Source of the DNA: CAYSYY01 sp964576115 [NCBI: uncultured Gemmatimonadota bacterium]
GTDB taxonomy: Bacteria; Blakebacterota; Blakebacteria; Blakebacterales
Assembly (NCBI GenBank): GCA_964576115.1
Contig: CAZNUA010000062.1
Location: 1-17,113 of the forward strand
Reading direction: 5' to 3'
Length of the DNA: 17,113 nucleotides
Below are positions 13,927 through 17,113 of the stretch, piece after piece. Position numbers and translations under genes: made by a program. The first letter of the stretch is position 1. Each line of letters opens with the position of its first letter. Below the pieces are notes generated by a model. It saw nothing but the letters and a program-made list of their open reading frames with translations. It was not told where the DNA came from and searched no databases.

Positions 13927-16900
13927 TCAGGGCGCTATCGCCCGGGCGGCGGCGATCTGGATACCGAAGCGGGGATCGCCGCGCCGGCTCTGCCCCAGGC
14001 GTTCGGCTTCTTCGGTGTCCCCGGTATAGACCGCGATCGCCCAGCGTATATCGCTGTTCCGCCCGGCCCGGTCCTGCAGTTCTCCAAGTATCTGCTCGGC
14101 GTCGGCTTCCCGACCGGCCTCGCGCAGGGCCATGAGCCCGTAGAGGTGGTGGCTGCCGCCGGTGCCGTGCTCCAGGGTATAGTCGACCGCCCGCTGCAAG
14201 GCCTCGCGGGCCTGCCGCCGGCTACCCGCCCGGCTCCAGGCCAGCCACTCCAGATAATCCTGCATCCGGACATCGACATCGTACGGTTCGCCGGTGCCCA
14301 GGTGTTCGGGGTACCCTTTCGAACCCTCCAGATGGCGCACCGCCGCCCGGTACTCGCCGGCGGCCAGGGCCTCGAGGGCCAGATGGACCTGAGTGCGCAT
14401 GAAGAGGTTGTGCGCCTCCCACCCTCCCTCATAGGGCAGGACCTCGAGTTCCTCGAGAATGGCCAGGCACCCGGCATACCCGCCCGTGTCGAAGAGCACC
14501 CCGGCGTGGTCCATGGCGATCTCGATCCGGTCGGGGAAGCGGCGGGCGGCCTCGGCGGCGAGGTTCACAGTCTCATCGCTGCGCGAGAGCCGGCGGTATT
14601 CAGAGATCAGGTAATGCCAGCAGCGCCACTCCGATTCGTCGATTTCCCGGGCCCGCTCGAACCGGGTCAGAGCGTCCGTCCGGTCCAGCAGACCGAGGGT
14701 GATGTGAAAGGGCGCGAAAGCGGGATCGCCGCAGGCTCCGAACCACTCCTGTGCGGCCTCGCTCCTGCCCAGCCCCTGATGAATCAATCCCAGGTACCAG
14801 GCCGCCTTCCAGTTCCCGGGATCCTGCCGCCGGGCCCACTCCAGCACGGGGATCGTTTCGACCCTGAAGGGGAAGACCAGGTGCGGGCTGAGGACCCGAG
14901 CCCGCTGCAGAACGGCTGCGCTCTGAGAGCCGGGAGCGTCCGGACCGGCTTCACCCGCCAGCAGATAGGCCAGCCAGTAGAGAACGGTCGGGTATTCGGG
15001 CGCCTGCTGCAGGACCGCTACGGAGTCGTCGATGAGTCCCAGGTGGTGATAGAAGAGAGCGATCTCCAGGAAATGCTCGTGGGGCAGCTCGCTGCGGATC
15101 ATCGCGGTGAAAGGATCGCGGGTCGCCTCTGTCGGATCGAGCCGCCAGAACTCGCAGCGGGCCAGATGGTTCAGGGGATCGATCGAGAGCAGGTCGTCGA
15201 GGATCGCGCGGGCCTGATCGGCATGCCCGAGCAGGCGGTGCAGAACCGCCAGCACCTCACGGGCCCGGATGTTCCAGGTGTTGAAGGCGAAGGCACGTTC
15301 GGCATAGGTGAGGGCCAGCGGCAGGTCGCTTCCCAGAATGCAGATCTCGGCCAACTGGCAGTAGGCATTGGAGCGGAACTCCAGCGAGCGGGCAGCCCAC
15401 CCCAGGGCTTCCTTTGCATCGGTGAGCCGGCCGAGCGCCCGGGAGGCTACGCCGTAGATGTAGTTTGCGCCGGGGTCGTACATGATGAGTTCCAGGGCCC
15501 GTCCGGCGTACTCCAGTGCCCGTTCGTATTCGGCCCGGCGGCAGTGGAGTTCGGCGATACGGGTGAGGGCCCGGACATGCTGGGGTTCGCGTGCCAGGCA
15601 GGCCAGGTACTTCTGCCTGGCCCGGTTGTACTGCCGGCGCTTCTCATGGTACTCACCGGCCTGGTAGAACCCCTCGGCGGTGCTCTCATCGGGCATGCGG
15701 AAGACGATCGGCCGGCTCAGCCGGACCGCGGCCGGGTCGGCGTCGTGCTCGAGCTTGTCCGCGATCTCGACCCGGATGAACCCTTCCGCTCCCCCGGTTT
15801 CGACCTCCCGGTGCACGACCTGCATCGGCCGGGCCGTGAGGTGCTCGCGGTGAATCTCCCGGGTACCGAGCGAAACGATGAGGTCGTCATCCAGAGGCTG
15901 CAGGGGACAGAGGTGGAGGACGATCCGCTCACCCTCGCGCTCCACGTTCAGGGCGGCGAAGGGGGAAGCCTTGACCAGCCCGCCGGTGCCGGCGAAGGGA
16001 AAGAGCATCTCGGTCCAGGCATCGGCAGAACCGGGGGCGAAGAACTCATGATCGTCCTGGGAGAAGTAGCGCCCCGCCTGCGGTTCGCTGTACTGGCCGT
16101 GGGTATCGGTCAGCAGGTCCTCCCAGATGGCCCCCTGCCGCGAGAGGGCCCAGATCCACATCTTCTTGCCCGGCATGTCGTCATAGAGCGCCCAGTGCCC
16201 GAAGCCGAACCCGGTGTCGTGCCAGTACCCGCCGTAGAAATCGTGGTACTCGCCCAGCACGAAGTGCGATTGGCTGCCGCCGAAGTTGTTGTTGCGGTAC
16301 CAGGAGAGATCCCGACCCTGCGCATTCACCGGCCAGGTGCCCGGGGTGGCGGTATAGCCGTGGGGCATGACCCGGTCCCCGGGGTAGAAATACTGCAGTT
16401 CGTCGCCGGCCCGTACCGCGTTGTTGGTCCAGACGTAGTACGACTGATGCAGGGGGGTGGGATTGGTCCAGCGCGAACGTAGTTCGACCAGGGCACCCTC
16501 GGCGGGTACCCTGAGTTCGATCGTCCAGCGGGTTCGTGAGGGCAGATCGAGGGTGCCGACAAAGCAGCTCACACTGCCGTCGGGGTTCTCGCGCAACAGG
16601 TAGTCGACCGGACTAGCCGTTGACGGGGCGTGCCCCACCAGGCCGAAGTTGAATTCGCTCCCGCCCGAGGTCCACGGTCCCCGCATGGCGATCTGGCGAA
16701 ACTTGAGCACGTCGTTGAGGTAGACGAATTCCTCGCCGGTCCCCTTCTCGATCGCCCCGAAGATCTTGCCGCCGACCTCGGGCAGGATCTGCAGCTCGAC
16801 GAACTCGTTCTCCAGGGTAACGACCGTCCACTCCTGCTCCTCCGATTCGTGGCTGAAACCGTTGAAGGCGTAGTAGGGGTAGATGTCGGGCCGGCGCACC

Positions 16901-17046
16901 AGGATCGGGACCGGATCGGGGTCATCGAAGGAATAGGTCGTGATGGTCCGCACCTGCTCGGTGATCCGGGCCTGCTGGGCGGTGACGGGTGAGAGCACGA
17001 CAAGCAAGGTGAGTACAACGGCAGTAAGGGATCGGATCCATGTCAT
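13927..17046 (-). CDS. Exported DUF5107 protein with TPR repeats
   Basis: A 1039-aa protein with a signal peptide (about 1-23, cleavage near VTA-QQ). Residues about 45-350 form the DUF5107 domain, a mutarotase-like beta-sandwich related to sugar-processing proteins. It shows VTLENEFVELQILPEVGGKIF (76-96) and YYVWTNNAVRAGDELQYFYP (203-222). A further beta region runs to about 450, and TPR helices start at about 457 (AEGFYQAGEYHEKRRQYNRA) and continue to the C-terminus with several clear repeats. No catalytic residue is assigned for this family; a role in carbohydrate binding or processing is inferred from fold and usual neighbours. The start has AGAGG 5 nt upstream. The upstream reading frame ends only 12 nt before it. 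A long open frame on the opposite strand here is a composition artefact. Confidence 0.87.
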   Translation of the reverse strand: MTWIRSLTAVVLTLLVVLSPVTAQQARITEQVRTITTYSFDDPDPVPILVRRPDIYPYYAFNGFSHESEEQEWTVVTLENEFVELQILPEVGGKIFGAIEKGTGEEFVYLNDVLKFRQIAMRGPWTSGGSEFNFGLVGHAPSTASPVDYLLRENPDGSVSCFVGTLDLPSRTRWTIELRVPAEGALVELRSRWTNPTPLHQSYYVWTNNAVRAGDELQYFYPGDRVMPHGYTATPGTWPVNAQGRDLSWYRNNNFGGSQSHFVLGEYHDFYGGYWHDTGFGFGHWALYDDMPGKKMWIWALSRQGAIWEDLLTDTHGQYSEPQAGRYFSQDDHEFFAPGSADAWTEMLFPFAGTGGLVKASPFAALNVEREGERIVLHLCPLQPLDDDLIVSLGTREIHREHLTARPMQVVHREVETGGAEGFIRVEIADKLEHDADPAAVRLSRPIVFRMPDESTAEGFYQAGEYHEKRRQYNRARQKYLACLAREPQHVRALTRIAELHCRRAEYERALEYAGRALELIMYDPGANYIYGVASRALGRLTDAKEALGWAARSLEFRSNAYCQLAEICILGSDLPLALTYAERAFAFNTWNIRAREVLAVLHRLLGHADQARAILDDLLSIDPLNHLARCEFWRLDPTEATRDPFTAMIRSELPHEHFLEIALFYHHLGLIDDSVAVLQQAPEYPTVLYWLAYLLAGEAGPDAPGSQSAAVLQRARVLSPHLVFPFRVETIPVLEWARRQDPGNWKAAWYLGLIHQGLGRSEAAQEWFGACGDPAFAPFHITLGLLDRTDALTRFERAREIDESEWRCWHYLISEYRRLSRSDETVNLAAEAARRFPDRIEIAMDHAGVLFDTGGYAGCLAILEELEVLPYEGGWEAHNLFMRTQVHLALEALAAGEYRAAVRHLEGSKGYPEHLGTGEPYDVDVRMQDYLEWLAWSRAGSRRQAREALQRAVDYTLEHGTGGSHHLYGLMALREAGREADAEQILGELQDRAGRNSDIRWAIAVYTGDTEEAERLGQSRRGDPRFGIQIAAARAIAP

Positions 17047-17058
17047 GATCGCCTCTTT

Positions 17059-17113
17059 TCACCGTTCGGACAGAATCAGCAGCCAGCCCCGACCCGGTTC
17101 GACCGGGATCGCC
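17059..17113 (-). CDS. C-terminal end of an upstream gene, cut by the window edge
   Basis: The frame read inward from the right edge gives AIPVEPGRGWLLILSER and a TGA at 17061-17059, 12 nt before the DUF5107 start. The alternating hydrophobic ending resembles the last strand of C-terminal beta-sandwich domains in glycoside hydrolases, which often neighbour DUF5107 genes. Only 17 codons are visible, so the assignment is weak. The tight spacing, with the DUF5107 ribosome-binding site directly after the stop, supports one operon. Confidence 0.45.
   Translation of the reverse strand, partial: AIPVEPGRGWLLILSER

Noticed and set aside
12961-16482. A very long plus-strand open frame of 1173 codons.
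   Set aside because: It lies antisense to the DUF5107-TPR and propeller genes, which have signal sequences, ribosome-binding sites and recognisable domains. Its translation is low-complexity (Gly, Pro, Val, Gln, Glu rich) with no domain pattern; codon bias of the real genes keeps the opposite frame open.
17093-17107. Inverted repeat CCCGGT-TCG-ACCGGG near the right edge as a regulatory site.
   Set aside because: It lies in the coding end of the cut-off upstream gene and is easily explained by GC-rich codons.

Overview
This is a chromosome-like window from a Gram-negative bacterium of moderately high GC. It has no phage, transposase, CRISPR or rRNA content. Several families present are typical of environmental FCB-group, Gemmatimonadota or Latescibacterota-like lineages: a CBM9/DUF5916 outer-membrane barrel, a DUF5107-TPR protein, a six-bladed-propeller lipoprotein, and a Ser/Thr kinase fused to a periplasmic propeller. 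That placement is inference, because no rRNA or marker gene is present. The outer membrane is supported by the DUF5916 barrel, several signal peptides and a lipobox.

Layout. Positions 41-4366 carry two minus-strand genes for exported proteins, an S15-type Xaa-Pro dipeptidyl-peptidase and a CBM9/DUF5916 barrel. The gap between them holds the 3' half of a tRNA-Leu-like gene on the plus strand. The barrel gene is transcribed divergently from a plus-strand pair, a DUF2975 membrane protein and a small XRE/YozG-type regulator. The shared intergenic region contains a striking 37-bp near-perfect palindrome with Fur-like GATAAT hexamers. Next comes a stretch of about 350 bp with a doubtful lipoprotein-like ORF and a candidate promoter, then a complete receptor-type Ser/Thr kinase (5776-8436).

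From 8442 to 10860 the minus strand carries a small unrecognised acidic protein and, upstream of it, a complete Kup potassium transporter. An 11-bp inverted repeat lies in the kup leader. Divergent from kup is a membrane-anchored calcineurin-like phosphoesterase (11057-12652). Its 3' end overlaps by 16 bp the end of a minus-strand propeller lipoprotein gene. That gene lies downstream of a large exported DUF5107-TPR protein, which in turn follows the last codons of another gene cut off by the right edge; these three look like one operon.

How the genes work together: most products are envelope or periplasmic (peptidase, barrel, kinase sensor domain, phosphoesterase, propeller lipoprotein, DUF5107-TPR protein). 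The window reads as a series of small envelope, nutrient-acquisition and signalling modules rather than one pathway. The least explained parts are the DUF2975/XRE pair with its palindrome, the DUF5107/propeller operon, the tRNA remnant, and the 125-aa protein at 8442-8819.
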